Below are positions 9,380-20,599 of a stretch of DNA of 64,000 nucleotides, one piece after another. A model generated the notes under the pieces. It searched no databases, had not been told where the DNA came from, and worked only from the letters and a program-made list of their open reading frames with translations. The stretch's first letter is position 1. Every line of letters begins with the position of its first letter. Position numbers and translations under genes: made by a program. Origin of the DNA: Bacillaceae bacterium (GTDB lineage: Bacteria > Bacillota > Bacilli > Bacillales > Alkalibacillaceae); contig JACDOD010000001.1 of assembly GCA_017656265.1 (NCBI GenBank), positions 496,001-560,000 of the forward strand. Reading direction: 5' to 3'.

Positions 9380-9510
9380 GAGGCTGGGACATAACTCCAA
9401 AGAATAATATACATCCGAACTATATTCAATCGTCATGAATGAGTTTGTATATTTTCTTTAGCCAGATGTTCGTCTTTTCCACCGTTCATTTCTTCATGTC
9501 CCAGGCTCTA
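9380..9510. repeat. Dispersed repeat with GAGGCTGGGACATA ... CATGTCCCAGGCTCT terminal inverted repeats
   Basis: Near-perfect 13-14 bp terminal inverted repeats; internal TCCGAACT motif shared with the other copies. Confidence 0.75.
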
Positions 9511-9538
9511 ATTTCGATTCAAAAAATTTGATAATCAT

Positions 9539-10660
9539 TTAAATTCTTGCATAGCGGCTGATATTCAGCAACACACCAACAGCCAGCAATGTAATGGTCA
9601 GAGATGAACCTCCATAACTTAAAAACGGAAGAGTAATGCCTGTGACAGGAATCAATCCAATAACCACACTAATATTGATGAACACCTGGATAGCAATCAT
9701 GCCAACAATTCCAAGGGCGAGCAGGCTGGAAAACAAGTCAGGGGCATTTAGTGCAATACGGATTCCCCTCCACAGCATCAGGAAAAACAGCAAGATGACA
9801 AAGCTGGAGCCAATAAACCCTAATTCCTCGGCAAGAATGGCAAAAATAAAATCGTTTTGGGGTTCCGGCAGATAAAAAAATTTTTGCAGACTTTGTCCCA
9901 ATCCAAGCCCCATTAATCCTCCCGGTCCGATGGCATAGAGGGATTGGATGATCTGAAAACCATCCCCCAGCGGATCTTCCCAGGGATTCAGAAAAGCCTT
10001 GATCCGATTAATCCGATATGGTGCTGATATAATCAGCCCAGCAAATCCCGCTAATCCTAACAATGCCAGCCCCATAAAATGGGATATTTTTGCTCCAGCA
10101 ACAAAAATCATCACCATGCACGTTCCAACCAGGACAACACCGGTTCCTAAATCAGGCTGTAAAATAATTAAGCCAAATGGCACAAATACCAGTAATAAGG
10201 TTGGAATAAATCCCTGTTTAAGGGACGTGATGTACTTCTGACGCTCAGATAATAGCCTTGATAAAAAAATAATCATCCCTAGCTTCATAAATTCAGAAGG
10301 CTGAATGCTGAATGCCCCAACTCCAATCCAGCTTCTTGCTCCCCCCCGGACCATTCCGATCCCGGGGATTAGAACAGCTATGAGCAGGACAAAACAAATG
10401 ATCAGAATGGGTTTCGCAAAGTCTCGCCATTTCAAATAAGAAATATTCATGGTGACATACATTGCGATCAGTCCAACCACAGCAAACAGCAGCTGGCGCT
10501 TGGCATAAAAAAATGGATCTTCAAATTTGTATGAAGCCCAGACGGCTGATGAGCTATAAACCATGATGACTCCAATTAAAAGCAGTGCAAAAACGACCGT
10601 GAGCAGCGTCAAATCAGGTACCCTAACCTTTTTGCTCTTCCCTCTCATGCAACACCTCAA
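9539..10660 (-). CDS. spoVE: Stage V sporulation protein E (SEDS-family, FtsW/RodA-like)
   Basis: YKFEDPFFYAKRQLLFAVVGLIAMYVTMN; SEDS signatures; adjacent to murD. Confidence 0.93.
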   Translation of the reverse strand: MRCCMRGKSKKVRVPDLTLLTVVFALLLIGVIMVYSSSAVWASYKFEDPFFYAKRQLLFAVVGLIAMYVTMNISYLKWRDFAKPILIICFVLLIAVLIPGIGMVRGGARSWIGVGAFSIQPSEFMKLGMIIFLSRLLSERQKYITSLKQGFIPTLLLVFVPFGLIILQPDLGTGVVLVGTCMVMIFVAGAKISHFMGLALLGLAGFAGLIISAPYRINRIKAFLNPWEDPLGDGFQIIQSLYAIGPGGLMGLGLGQSLQKFFYLPEPQNDFIFAILAEELGFIGSSFVILLFFLMLWRGIRIALNAPDLFSSLLALGIVGMIAIQVFINISVVIGLIPVTGITLPFLSYGGSSLTITLLAVGVLLNISRYARI

Positions 10661-10699
10661 CCCCTACAAGCTGGATTAAGGACTATGTCAAACAAGCCC

Positions 10700-12046
10700 C
10701 TACTTAAGCATATGCACAGCTTTCACAAACATGTCTCCCCGTTCTTCAAAGGAACGGTACTGATCCCAGCTCGCGCAGGCTGGCGAAAGCAGAATTACAT
10801 CTCCCGTACTGGAAATTGAAAAAGCCTGCTCTGCTGCTTGTTTAACATTATCGACATAGATAATTTGTTCTATTCCCGCTTTTTTGGCTGCTTTCTCTAA
10901 TTTAGGGGCTGATTCACCAAATAGGATCATAGCTTTTACATGTTTTAATGAGGGAATTAAATCATCGAATTCATTGCCCCGGTCCAATCCCCCTGCAAGT
11001 AAAATGACCGGCTGTTCAAAGGATGCCAGTGCTTTTGACGTTGCTAATATATTGGTGGCTTTTGAATCGTTGAAAAATCTGCGTCCGTCAATTGTATCTA
11101 CATATTGAAGGCGGTGTTTGACACCCTTAAAACTTTTTAACACATCAGCAATCACATGATTTTCGACTCCTATGGCCTTTGCTGCAGCCACTGCTGCCAG
11201 TCCATTTTGCAGCTGGTGGCTTCCGGTAAGAGCCAGTTTTTTCCGTTTTACAATCGGCTCATCCTGAAAGTATAAATAATCCTCATCAGCCCAGGAGCCC
11301 TCACATGGTCTCTCAATCGAAAATGGTACTTTTGCAGAAGCAGCATTGCCGATCAGCTTTGTGACCCGTTCATCGTCCGCATTAAAAATTAAAAAGTCCT
11401 TCTCCGTCTGGTTCTTAAAAATGTTACTCTTTGCCTGCATATAATTTTCCATCGTTTTATGATAATCCAGGTGAGCTTCAAAAAAGTTTAATAAAACTGC
11501 AATATGGGGATGAAAGTCTTTTGTTCCCTGAAGCTGAAATGAAGATAATTCCATCACCATGATCTCATCCTGCTCCATTGTTCTGGCAACTTCCGAAGCA
11601 GCAGTTCCAATATTGCCGGCGAGTTTCACCTTTCTACCTGAGTTCTTGATCATTTCATAAATTAAGGTTGTAGTTGTTGTTTTGCCATTGGATCCAGTAA
11701 TTCCGATTAAGGGCCCCTCAACCAGCATACCGGCAAGTTCTACTTCCGTCACAATGGGAATTTTTCTTTTTTCTGCTTCTTTCACGATCACGTTATCATA
11801 CGGTATTCCCGGGTTTTTCACAACGAGATCTGCCCCATTCAGGACATAAAGGGGATGATGTCCGGTTATGACTTCAATCCCCTTTTCTTTTAGCTGCTGT
11901 ACCTCAGGGCTGTCCTCTTCACATTTCAAATCATTGACCCTTACAGCGATACCACTTTCAAATAAGAGTCTCGCAGCAGATGCACCGCTTTTCGCGAGCC
12001 CCAAAACCAATACCTGTTTATATGGAAAATCTGTTAATATCTTCAA
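10700..12046 (-). CDS. murD: UDP-N-acetylmuramoyl-L-alanine--D-glutamate ligase MurD (probable TTG start at 12046)
   Basis: [46 protein letters not shown] overlaps mraY TGA stop. Track ORF extends to 12124. Confidence 0.95.
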   Translation of the reverse strand: MKILTDFPYKQVLVLGLAKSGASAARLLFESGIAVRVNDLKCEEDSPEVQQLKEKGIEVITGHHPLYVLNGADLVVKNPGIPYDNVIVKEAEKRKIPIVTEVELAGMLVEGPLIGITGSNGKTTTTTLIYEMIKNSGRKVKLAGNIGTAASEVARTMEQDEIMVMELSSFQLQGTKDFHPHIAVLLNFFEAHLDYHKTMENYMQAKSNIFKNQTEKDFLIFNADDERVTKLIGNAASAKVPFSIERPCEGSWADEDYLYFQDEPIVKRKKLALTGSHQLQNGLAAVAAAKAIGVENHVIADVLKSFKGVKHRLQYVDTIDGRRFFNDSKATNILATSKALASFEQPVILLAGGLDRGNEFDDLIPSLKHVKAMILFGESAPKLEKAAKKAGIEQIIYVDNVKQAAEQAFSISSTGDVILLSPACASWDQYRSFEERGDMFVKAVHMLK

Positions 12047-13047
12047 TTTAACCACACCTCGATGTATACACCTAATGTTGCAAATAAAAGACCTGCTGCC
12101 CAGAAGGTGGTGACAATTCGCCACTCAGACCATCCTGCCAGTTCGTAATGATGATGTAATGGGCTCATGCGGAATACCCGCTTACCCGTTTTTTTGAAGA
12201 AATATACCTGAATAATAACAGATAAGGTTTCGACGACAAATACACCGCCAATAATAATTAACAATAATTCCATTTTGGTTAAAATCGCAACAATCGCCAG
12301 GGCTCCCCCCAGTGCAAGCGACCCTGTATCTCCCATAAACACTTTTGCAGGGTGTGAGTTAAAAACAAGAAACCCCAGTAAAGCCCCCGTAATCGCCAGC
12401 GAGAATATACTGATTTCATACTGTGGGATTCCATGCCAGGCGAGGATGCCAAATGCACCAAAAGCTATGGCTGCTGTACCAGCTACCAGGCCATCCAGAC
12501 CATCTGTTAAATTAACCGCGTTGGATGATCCTACAAGCATAAACAGAATGAGGAAGAAATAGCCGATTCCTAATGGTATTTGAATATCCGTTGCCGGGAT
12601 TTCCAGATAGGTAGGAAAGCCGTGCCGGTTTAAAATCAGATAGACGACAATCGCAATGATGACCTGGCCAAAAAGCTTTTGTTTGGAAGTCAGACCAAGG
12701 TTGCGTTTTTTTAAAATTTTGATTATATCATCAAGAAAACCAATTAAACCATACCCGATTAAAACAAATAAAAGCAAGAACACTTCAAAACTCAAGGGAT
12801 TTGGATTAAACTTTGACGTAATCACAAATGTTGTTATGGTAACAGAAAGAAGAATCATAATCCCGCCCATGGTTGGGGTACCGGCCTTTATCTTGTGTGA
12901 TTCAGGACCTTCTTCCCGAATGCTTTGTCCAAATTTTAATCGGCGCAAAAATGGAATGAATATAGGTGAAAGCAAAACTGTAATCAAAAATGATATGGCC
13001 ATGGTTATGAGCAGTATTTGTTGTGACACGAGGGTTTCCTCCTTCAT
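12043..13047 (-). CDS. mraY: Phospho-N-acetylmuramoyl-pentapeptide-transferase MraY
   Basis: [37 protein letters not shown]. Confidence 0.99.
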   Translation of the reverse strand: MKEETLVSQQILLITMAISFLITVLLSPIFIPFLRRLKFGQSIREEGPESHKIKAGTPTMGGIMILLSVTITTFVITSKFNPNPLSFEVFLLLFVLIGYGLIGFLDDIIKILKKRNLGLTSKQKLFGQVIIAIVVYLILNRHGFPTYLEIPATDIQIPLGIGYFFLILFMLVGSSNAVNLTDGLDGLVAGTAAIAFGAFGILAWHGIPQYEISIFSLAITGALLGFLVFNSHPAKVFMGDTGSLALGGALAIVAILTKMELLLIIIGGVFVVETLSVIIQVYFFKKTGKRVFRMSPLHHHYELAGWSEWRIVTTFWAAGLLFATLGVYIEVWLN

Positions 13048-13072
13048 TTCCGATCTTCTGCTTTGTATATTT

Positions 13073-14428
13073 CTACATCAATTTCATAATTACCTGTTCC
13101 AATTTCATTCCTCTAGACGCTTTAAAGAATAACAGGGTATCTTCGCGCAGTTCGTTTTTCAATTGTTGAGCCAGTTCATCATGGTTCTGAAAATGATAAA
13201 CTGATACATCCGCTTCCCTGTCTTTTATGGACTCGCCAATCCAGCGGCTCTCACTTCCAATGGTGTACACTCCGGTTATTGGCGGTTCAATGACGTCACC
13301 CACAGAGCGATGATAATGCTCGGATTTTTTCCCGAGTTCAAACATGTCACCTAAAACCAGAATTTTGCGTCTGTTCTTCATCTGTTTTACTACTTCGATG
13401 GAAGCTTTCATAGAAGTCGGGGATGCATTATACGCATCGTTTATAATCACAGCCCCATTTTTTGCATTTAATTTCTCGAACCTCATGCCCGTCACTTCAA
13501 TGGTTTCCAGGGCAGAACGGATATCTGAAACTTTCATGTCAAATAACGAAGCTGCAGCAATGGCATAACAGGCATTTTTAGCTTGATGCTTCCCGAGGAC
13601 AGGTATGGTATAGGAATGATTTTGAACCTCAAAATCGGTTTTTCCATCGTTTATGTGAATATCCTTTACCACCCAGTCATTATCATCACTAAACCCGACC
13701 AGAATGGTATTGCATTTTTCCTTCAGTGGCCTCAGTAAGGGTTCATCCCCATCCAAAATAAGAACTCCCTCCTCTTTCAGGCCAGCTAAAATTTCTGACT
13801 TTGCCTGCGCAATTCCCTCTCTGGAACCTAAATATTCAATATGGGACTCACCGATGTTTGTTATAACTCCAACATCCGGCTGTGCAATCTCCGACAAAAC
13901 CATAATTTCACCGAAATGGTTCATGCCCATTTCCAAGATCAGCACTTCCGTATCTGGTTCCATCTGAAGAATGGTTAGTGGCAGGCCAATATGGTTATTA
14001 TAGTTCCCCCGAGTTTTATGGGTTTTATATTTTTTCTGAAAAATTTCTGCAAAAAAATCCTTCGTAGTCGTTTTTCCATTAGAACCGGTAATGCCGATTA
14101 CGATTGGATTTACCTTTTTTCTATAATAGCCGGCCAACTCCTGTAATCCCTTCAGGGTGTCATCCACAAACAAGAGAGGAAAGTCTGTTGGAACAAAATC
14201 GGGAATTTCCCTGTCTGTCTGCCAGAGAGAGGCGACTGCTCCATTTTTAATGGCATCCTTCAAAAATTCATGTCCGTCAAACCGCTCACCTACAATCGGA
14301 ATAAACAAACCAAAGTGGGTCTTTATACGGCTGTCAGTGACGATGTCGTCAATATCTATTGGCATATGCGCAGCACCCTGGGCAGAGTTAAATAATTCCG
14401 TTAGTTCTCTAGTCGTAAATTTAGCCAT
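13073..14428 (-). CDS. murF: UDP-N-acetylmuramoyl-tripeptide--D-alanyl-D-alanine ligase MurF
   Basis: [37 protein letters not shown]. Confidence 0.98.
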   Translation of the reverse strand: MAKFTTRELTELFNSAQGAAHMPIDIDDIVTDSRIKTHFGLFIPIVGERFDGHEFLKDAIKNGAVASLWQTDREIPDFVPTDFPLLFVDDTLKGLQELAGYYRKKVNPIVIGITGSNGKTTTKDFFAEIFQKKYKTHKTRGNYNNHIGLPLTILQMEPDTEVLILEMGMNHFGEIMVLSEIAQPDVGVITNIGESHIEYLGSREGIAQAKSEILAGLKEEGVLILDGDEPLLRPLKEKCNTILVGFSDDNDWVVKDIHINDGKTDFEVQNHSYTIPVLGKHQAKNACYAIAAASLFDMKVSDIRSALETIEVTGMRFEKLNAKNGAVIINDAYNASPTSMKASIEVVKQMKNRRKILVLGDMFELGKKSEHYHRSVGDVIEPPITGVYTIGSESRWIGESIKDREADVSVYHFQNHDELAQQLKNELREDTLLFFKASRGMKLEQVIMKLM

Positions 14429-14431
14429 GCC

Positions 14432-15904
14432 TTAACTCTCCTTCAATTTCTTCTCGATCATTTCCAGAGCTACCTTGCGATCATCAAAGTCATACCGTAC
14501 ACCATTAATCTCCTGGTACGTTTCGTGTCCTTTTCCTGCGATTAACACAATATCTCCTTCTTCTGCCTGATCGATCGCCTTTTCAATGGCTTTGCGGCGA
14601 TCTGCTTCAACCAGGTAGCTTCCCTTCTCAACACCTTTTTCCATATCTTTAATGATGAGCATGGGATCTTCTGACCTTGGATTGTCGGAAGTGAATATTG
14701 CCTCATCACTATAAGATACGGCTATATTGGCCATTTTTGGGCGTTTATCCCGGTCCCGGTCACCGCCGCAGCCAACTACTACCCGAACTTTTCCCTGCAC
14801 GAATGACTGAATGGTTTTTAAAACATTTTTTAAAGAATCAGGGGTATGGGCATAATCAACAATGACGCCAAATTTTTGTCCGACATGAACACTTTCAAAG
14901 CGGCCTGGCACACCCTTAGTTTTTTCAAAAGCTTTTTGAATCGTGGAAAGAGGAACTCCTGCACAAATAGCTGCGCTCGCAGCCGCCAGCAGGTTATAAA
15001 CGCTGAACTCCCCGGCCAGAGGTGTATGAACAGAAATACTTTTTTTTGGTGTCTTCATCGTAAACACTGTACCGTCAGGCTTCAGTTCAATATTTTCAGC
15101 TTTCACATCAGCTTCGTTATGTATTCCATACGTAAGCGTTTCATAAGGCGTACTTTTGATAAAATATTCGCCATGGGGATCATCGCGGTTAACGACAGCA
15201 AACTTTGGTCTGTTCGAATAGACGTTTCCCATCTGTGAAAATAATAAAGTTTTGGCTCTTAAATAGTCATCAAAGTTTTTATGGTAATCGAGATGATCCT
15301 GGGTTAAATTAGTGAAAACAGCAATATCAAAATCACAGCCAAAAACTCTTCCCTGGTCCAGAGCATGGGATGAAACCTCCATCATCGCGGTTGTGACCCC
15401 TTTACTCACCATCTTCCGAAAAGATTTCTGCAAAAAAAGGACATCAGGGGTGGTATTTTGAACAGGGTAAGTTTCATCTTTGATTTTCATTTGAATGGTT
15501 CCAATAATTCCTGTCTGTTCCTGATGATAGCGAAAAATCTCTTCCAGCAGATATGTCAGAGTGGTTTTCCCATTCGTGCCCGTAATGCCGATGAGACGCA
15601 GATCCCGGGTTGGATGGCCATAAAAATGATAGGCAAACCGGGCAAGAACTTTTTTAGAGTCAGGAACAATGATCACAGGGATGTTCACAGGAAGGGGGCG
15701 CTCCGCTACAATTGCACACGCCCCCTTTTCTGCTGCTTCTCCGGCAAAATGATGGCCATCCACTGCTGTTCCTTTTATACAAACAAATAAGTCTCCCTTC
15801 TGTACATTTCGGGAATCCATTTTTAACTCATTTATATTCAGTCCATCAATAGATGCAGTCAGCTGATAAAACGTAATGGTTTTAAGAAGTTCTGATAAAA
15901 GCAT
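14432..15904 (-). CDS. murE: UDP-N-acetylmuramoyl-L-alanyl-D-glutamate--2,6-diaminopimelate ligase MurE
   Basis: GITGTNGKTTLTYLLE, TSDNPRSEDP (DNPR motif), GKGHETYQ. Confidence 0.98.
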   Translation of the reverse strand: MLLSELLKTITFYQLTASIDGLNINELKMDSRNVQKGDLFVCIKGTAVDGHHFAGEAAEKGACAIVAERPLPVNIPVIIVPDSKKVLARFAYHFYGHPTRDLRLIGITGTNGKTTLTYLLEEIFRYHQEQTGIIGTIQMKIKDETYPVQNTTPDVLFLQKSFRKMVSKGVTTAMMEVSSHALDQGRVFGCDFDIAVFTNLTQDHLDYHKNFDDYLRAKTLLFSQMGNVYSNRPKFAVVNRDDPHGEYFIKSTPYETLTYGIHNEADVKAENIELKPDGTVFTMKTPKKSISVHTPLAGEFSVYNLLAAASAAICAGVPLSTIQKAFEKTKGVPGRFESVHVGQKFGVIVDYAHTPDSLKNVLKTIQSFVQGKVRVVVGCGGDRDRDKRPKMANIAVSYSDEAIFTSDNPRSEDPMLIIKDMEKGVEKGSYLVEADRRKAIEKAIDQAEEGDIVLIAGKGHETYQEINGVRYDFDDRKVALEMIEKKLKES

Positions 15905-15997
15905 AACAATCTCCTGCCTTAGTCAATCATAATTTCATATCGTATTCCATTATATCAAATCAACATTGCCAGGAATAATGAAAGATGAACCATTTTT

Positions 15998-17926
15998 TTA
16001 GTTTTTCTCACCCAGCAGAATACGGATGGTTGATCCCTGTTCAACTTTTTTTCCTGGTTCAGGTGTCTGGTCGATTACATAATTTCCTTCCCCATCTTCG
16101 TCAATGGATAGATTTAATAAATACCTGGAAAGTTCATCTTTACTCAATCCTATTAGATCAGGCACTTCAACCATAGGCTGGTCCGGCCACTGGTACTTTT
16201 TCGCAAGCCCGGTTGTTCTCTCCTCTACACCAAGTGCACGCAGACTGTCTGACATGATATTTCCAACAATCGGAGCAGCGACTACACCACCGAATTGCAC
16301 GGTGTTTTTCGGATTGTCAATAGCGAGATAGACGACCAGTTCCGGGTCATCAGCCGGTGCAAATCCGATGAACGAAACAATATGGTTGTTGCTCATATAC
16401 TTTCCATCTTTACCGACTTTTTGGGCTGTACCGGTTTTTCCTCCTACCCGGTAACCTTCTACGTAGGCACCCCTTCCAGTTCCTTTCGCGACAACACTTT
16501 CAAGAGCTTTTCGTATCTTCTCTGAAGTCTCTCTTGAAATAATACGTTCCCTCAAGACCGGTTTCTGAGATTCTATTACTTCACCAGTAACAGGATCCAG
16601 CCACTCTTTAGCCACATAAGGCTGGTATAAGTAACCCCCGTTTACAGCAGCTGCAACTGCCATAACCTGCTGAATCGGCGTTACCGACACTCCCTGACCA
16701 AAAGCCGTAGTAGCAAGTTCTACTGGCCCTACATTTTCTTCTTTAAATAAAATTCCTTTCCCTTCTCCCTGAAGATCAATACCTGTCTTTTTTCCAAAAC
16801 CAAATTTTTTAATATAGGAAAATAGCTTTTCCTTTCCCAGTTTTTGTCCAAGATTAACAAATCCAGGGTTACAAGAATTCTGCACAACCTCTAAATAGGT
16901 TTGAGAACCATGTCCACCCCTGCGCCAGCAGTGAAGGGTGGCTCCATCCACTTCTATGTATCCCGGATCATGGAAATGGTCGTTTTCCAGGTCAACCAGT
17001 CCTTCTTCCAGGGCTGCAGCCAGCGTGATAATTTTAAATGTAGACCCTGGCTCATAGGTACTCCAGACTGGCAAATTTCGGTTATAAACTTTCGGATCGA
17101 CTGATTGATAGTTCGCAGGGTGGAAATTCGGCCGGCTGTCCATTGCCAGAACTTCTCCCGTATCTGGATCAACGGCTATAGCTAATGCTCCATCTGGATT
17201 GTATTTTTCTTCTGCCAGATCCAGTTCCCGCTCAATGATCTTTTGAATATCCAGATCAATCGTCAGCTTCAAATCCAGGCCGTCTTCCGGGGGGTTATAA
17301 ATTTCTGCATAGTCCGTTAATTTTTTTCCTTTTGCATCGGAAAAAAAGGACAAAGATCCCCTCTTCCCGCTTAATTTTTCGTCATAAAATAATTCGATGC
17401 CTGCCAGACCCTGATTATCAATTCCTGTAAATCCTAAAATATGTGACAGCATATCATCATATGGATAGGATCGTTTTGAATCCTCGGCAATATAAACACC
17501 CGGCATGTTCAATTCCTGCAGCTTGAAAACCTGGTTTTCATTAAGTTTTCTTCCTTCGGGATGAATACGTTCAACAGCAGCATTTTTGGTCACATATTGA
17601 TAGGCTTTCTCGTAGGACATATCTAAGATGCTCGCCAGGGCTTCAGCCGTTTTCTGAGGATTCTTTACCTGCCTTGGAACAACCATGACAGATGGTGCAG
17701 ATACGTTTTTAACAAGAACTTCTCCATTCCGGTCTAATATTTTGCCGCGCTCAGGTTCAAGAGGAATGTCCCTTTGCCATAATTCCTCCGCTCTTTGATA
17801 CAGTTCATCACCAATAACAAACTGTACATATCCAAGCCGAATACACATAATCAAGAAAAAAGCCAGTCCACATAAAAAGACAGTGACTAATCGTTTTCTT
17901 ACCGTGACCCCGGATACGCGTTTCAT
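15998..17926 (-). CDS. spoVD: Stage V sporulation protein D (class B PBP, one PASTA domain)
   Basis: MKRVSGVTVRKRLVTV..., STFK, KTGTAQ, C-terminal PASTA (PDLIGLSKDEL). Confidence 0.95.
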   Translation of the reverse strand: MKRVSGVTVRKRLVTVFLCGLAFFLIMCIRLGYVQFVIGDELYQRAEELWQRDIPLEPERGKILDRNGEVLVKNVSAPSVMVVPRQVKNPQKTAEALASILDMSYEKAYQYVTKNAAVERIHPEGRKLNENQVFKLQELNMPGVYIAEDSKRSYPYDDMLSHILGFTGIDNQGLAGIELFYDEKLSGKRGSLSFFSDAKGKKLTDYAEIYNPPEDGLDLKLTIDLDIQKIIERELDLAEEKYNPDGALAIAVDPDTGEVLAMDSRPNFHPANYQSVDPKVYNRNLPVWSTYEPGSTFKIITLAAALEEGLVDLENDHFHDPGYIEVDGATLHCWRRGGHGSQTYLEVVQNSCNPGFVNLGQKLGKEKLFSYIKKFGFGKKTGIDLQGEGKGILFKEENVGPVELATTAFGQGVSVTPIQQVMAVAAAVNGGYLYQPYVAKEWLDPVTGEVIESQKPVLRERIISRETSEKIRKALESVVAKGTGRGAYVEGYRVGGKTGTAQKVGKDGKYMSNNHIVSFIGFAPADDPELVVYLAIDNPKNTVQFGGVVAAPIVGNIMSDSLRALGVEERTTGLAKKYQWPDQPMVEVPDLIGLSKDELSRYLLNLSIDEDGEGNYVIDQTPEPGKKVEQGSTIRILLGEKN

Positions 17927-18000
17927 GGTTCATCTCCCTTTGTCCAAAATACGTTCGTATCCACTATATGAGGCAAAAAAACGAATTAGAACACTGTCTG

Positions 18001-20208
18001 TTACTGTTCAGGCTGCTCTTCTTCAGCAGTTGAAGGAAGTGGTGATTCACTTTCTTCAACATAGGGAGGCTCTAACTGAATAATGACATATTGCCCCTCT
18101 TTAATCGGGGTTCCCACAGGAACATTTTGTTTAACCACATAACCGTTTCCCATATGTTCAATTCTGAGCTGATATAATTCTCCAAGCTTAAGCACCTGTC
18201 TTAACGGCCAGCCTGTCAGGTCAGGCATCGTTGCCTGTCCATCCGTTATGATAAAGGCAAAACTGCCAGGATACAATTTTTCTCCCTCATTCGGGATCAC
18301 TTTTGCAACGTTTTGTCCCGTTCCAATGACCGCAGTCTTAATATGCTGGCCTTTTAGTGTTTCAACTGCATCACGCACCTGCTTCCCTTTGACATCGGGC
18401 ATGACAAAAGTATCTGACAGTTGCGCATTACTTTCGATATCAGGCTGTACATTCAAATAATGCAAACTGTTTTCCATAACTGTTTTAAAAATATAAGAAA
18501 CCGGCTCTGCACCATATTCCTGCGGTGTTAATTCCGGCTGTTTCACCGCAACGTACATCATTAGCTCCGGATCATCTTTTGGCGCAATCCCTAGAAATGA
18601 GAAGATGTAGTTTTCCTTTCCGTACATATACCCTCCACTTTCGGGGTCCGGGATCTGTGCTGTTCCGGTTTTTCCTGTCAGTGTAAAATCCTCCAGACGA
18701 TAAATACGCCCTGTACCATGCTCTGACGTAATGACCGTTTCCAGTAAATCTTTTACCTCCTGTGATGTCTCTTTTGTGATCGGATTTCCGACAACAGTCG
18801 GTTCATTTTTCTTTATTACGTTTCCTGTCGAAGAATCAACAATTTTTTCTACCACATATGGTTTCATCATTTTTCCGTCATTGGCTATCGCAGTAGCAGC
18901 TTTCATCATCTGTATAGCCGTTACTGTCGTTCCCTGACCAAAAGCCGTTGTAACTTTTTCTATTGGATAGCGGTATAGCAGGGTTCCTGTCCGTTCCCCA
19001 TCTACATCAATGCCTGTTTTTTGATCAAAATGGAAAGCTTTCAAGTAGTTTAAAAATTGATCTGTTCCAAGTTTTTCCCAGACCAGTTTAGCGAAAGCGA
19101 CATTGGATGAACGCTGCACACCTTCGTTAAATGTGATTTCACCCCATCCCTCTTTCTTATGGTCATGAATGGGCTTAACTTGATCACTGATTCGATAGTT
19201 ACCAGATTGATAGGTTTCTTGTCCATCATACACGCCTGCGTCAATGGCTGCAGCAAGTGTAAAGATTTTCATTGTTGAACCAGGCTCAATTGGATATGAA
19301 ATCACATCATTATACCAGTTTTGAATATGTTCCCTTTTATTCGGATCAAAAGTAGGCCGATTCGACATTGCGAGAACTTTTCCTGTCTTAGGATCCATCA
19401 CAATAGCCATCATCTGTTCAGGTTTATATTCTTTTTCTACCTGTGACATGGCATCTTCCAGGAATGTCTGAATTTTTTGGTCTATGGTTAAGTATATGCT
19501 CGCACCATTCTCAGGTTTCTGTACAATTTCCTCAGGATTTAACAGCTTAAAAGCATACTTGTCATGTTTATATGTAATAAAGCCGTCTTTACCGACTAAA
19601 AAGTCATTATAGGTTTTTTCGACCCCCATTACTCCCCGTTCTATCTCCTTTTCTTGCTGTGTGAAACCAATTAAATGAGAAGCAAAAACACCGTTTGGAT
19701 AGAAACGGCGTGATTCCCTTAAAAAATATATCCCGGGGATATTTAAGGCCTCTATTTTTTCTTTCTGTTCAACTGTTAAATGCCGCCCATACTGTCCGAA
19801 TTCTACTTGAAAAGCATCCCTTTCCAGTCCCTTCTGAAAGATAGAAAGAATAGTTGTTTCGCTCATATTTAATAAAGGAGCCAGCTGTCTGGCCGTACTT
19901 TCCAGGTCCATGACATGCAGCGGCTCCTGAGATTGACTGGAATAATCTTCATCAATGATCGCATAAAGCCGGTAAGTTGGCTGGTTGTAAGCCAGAATCA
20001 TACCGGTCCGGTCTAAAATTTTCCCCCGCTCTGCTTTCAAAGATAATGTGCTTGTCCGTTTTCCATCAGCCCATTGATCCAGCTGAACCCCTTCAATTTT
20101 TCCGGTCGCCTGGATAAACACAATTCTCCCGAATAACGTAAGAAAAATAATAGCGAAAATCCCCATTAAAATCATGCTCATCACATTGGTTTTTTTATTC
20201 CGCATCAC
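18001..20208 (-). CDS. pbpB: Penicillin-binding protein 2B (class B PBP, PASTA domains)
   Basis: STMK, SSN, KTGTAQ motifs; two PASTA repeats; downstream of ftsL. Confidence 0.95.
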   Translation of the reverse strand: MMRNKKTNVMSMILMGIFAIIFLTLFGRIVFIQATGKIEGVQLDQWADGKRTSTLSLKAERGKILDRTGMILAYNQPTYRLYAIIDEDYSSQSQEPLHVMDLESTARQLAPLLNMSETTILSIFQKGLERDAFQVEFGQYGRHLTVEQKEKIEALNIPGIYFLRESRRFYPNGVFASHLIGFTQQEKEIERGVMGVEKTYNDFLVGKDGFITYKHDKYAFKLLNPEEIVQKPENGASIYLTIDQKIQTFLEDAMSQVEKEYKPEQMMAIVMDPKTGKVLAMSNRPTFDPNKREHIQNWYNDVISYPIEPGSTMKIFTLAAAIDAGVYDGQETYQSGNYRISDQVKPIHDHKKEGWGEITFNEGVQRSSNVAFAKLVWEKLGTDQFLNYLKAFHFDQKTGIDVDGERTGTLLYRYPIEKVTTAFGQGTTVTAIQMMKAATAIANDGKMMKPYVVEKIVDSSTGNVIKKNEPTVVGNPITKETSQEVKDLLETVITSEHGTGRIYRLEDFTLTGKTGTAQIPDPESGGYMYGKENYIFSFLGIAPKDDPELMMYVAVKQPELTPQEYGAEPVSYIFKTVMENSLHYLNVQPDIESNAQLSDTFVMPDVKGKQVRDAVETLKGQHIKTAVIGTGQNVAKVIPNEGEKLYPGSFAFIITDGQATMPDLTGWPLRQVLKLGELYQLRIEHMGNGYVVKQNVPVGTPIKEGQYVIIQLEPPYVEESESPLPSTAEEEQPEQ

Positions 20209-20218
20209 ACATCACCTT

Positions 20219-20599
20219 TTATTGAACAGGAGAAGCTTGTTTAACGCTTGAATCTTTGATGGTCAGTCCATGTTTCTTTGCAATTTCAAGAATACGGCTT
20301 GGCTTCTTCAGCTCATTAACTTTAGCTTCCAGTACCCGATTTTCCAGCTGTTGATGATGAATCTGGCTTTCTACCGTCTGAATATCTCGGTTTATTGAAT
20401 CTATCGATGCCGAATAGGAAATCACGTAGATGGCTGCAGATATGGACAATAGGGCAAATAACGAAAAGAGAAACTTTTCTCCTTTAGTAACCCAGCGTCT
20501 CCTCTGAACCGCAATCTTCTTCTGGACCTGTTGTCCCTGTCTAACCACTCTATTATTTTCCAGTTTACGAGCTGTCTGAGCCGCCATTATGAATTCCAC
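20219..20599 (-). CDS. ftsL: Cell division protein FtsL
   Basis: Short bitopic protein with coiled coil ([22 protein letters not shown]) between rsmH and pbpB. Confidence 0.93.
   Translation of the reverse strand: MEFIMAAQTARKLENNRVVRQGQQVQKKIAVQRRRWVTKGEKFLFSLFALLSISAAIYVISYSASIDSINRDIQTVESQIHHQQLENRVLEAKVNELKKPSRILEIAKKHGLTIKDSSVKQASPVQ

Noticed and set aside
12656-13132. 158-aa plus-strand ORF
   Set aside because: Antisense to mraY/murF; composition reflects the opposite-strand membrane protein; no RBS or recognisable domain.
14846-15238. 130-aa plus-strand ORF (and 15458-15790)
   Set aside because: Antisense to murE; no independent coding evidence.
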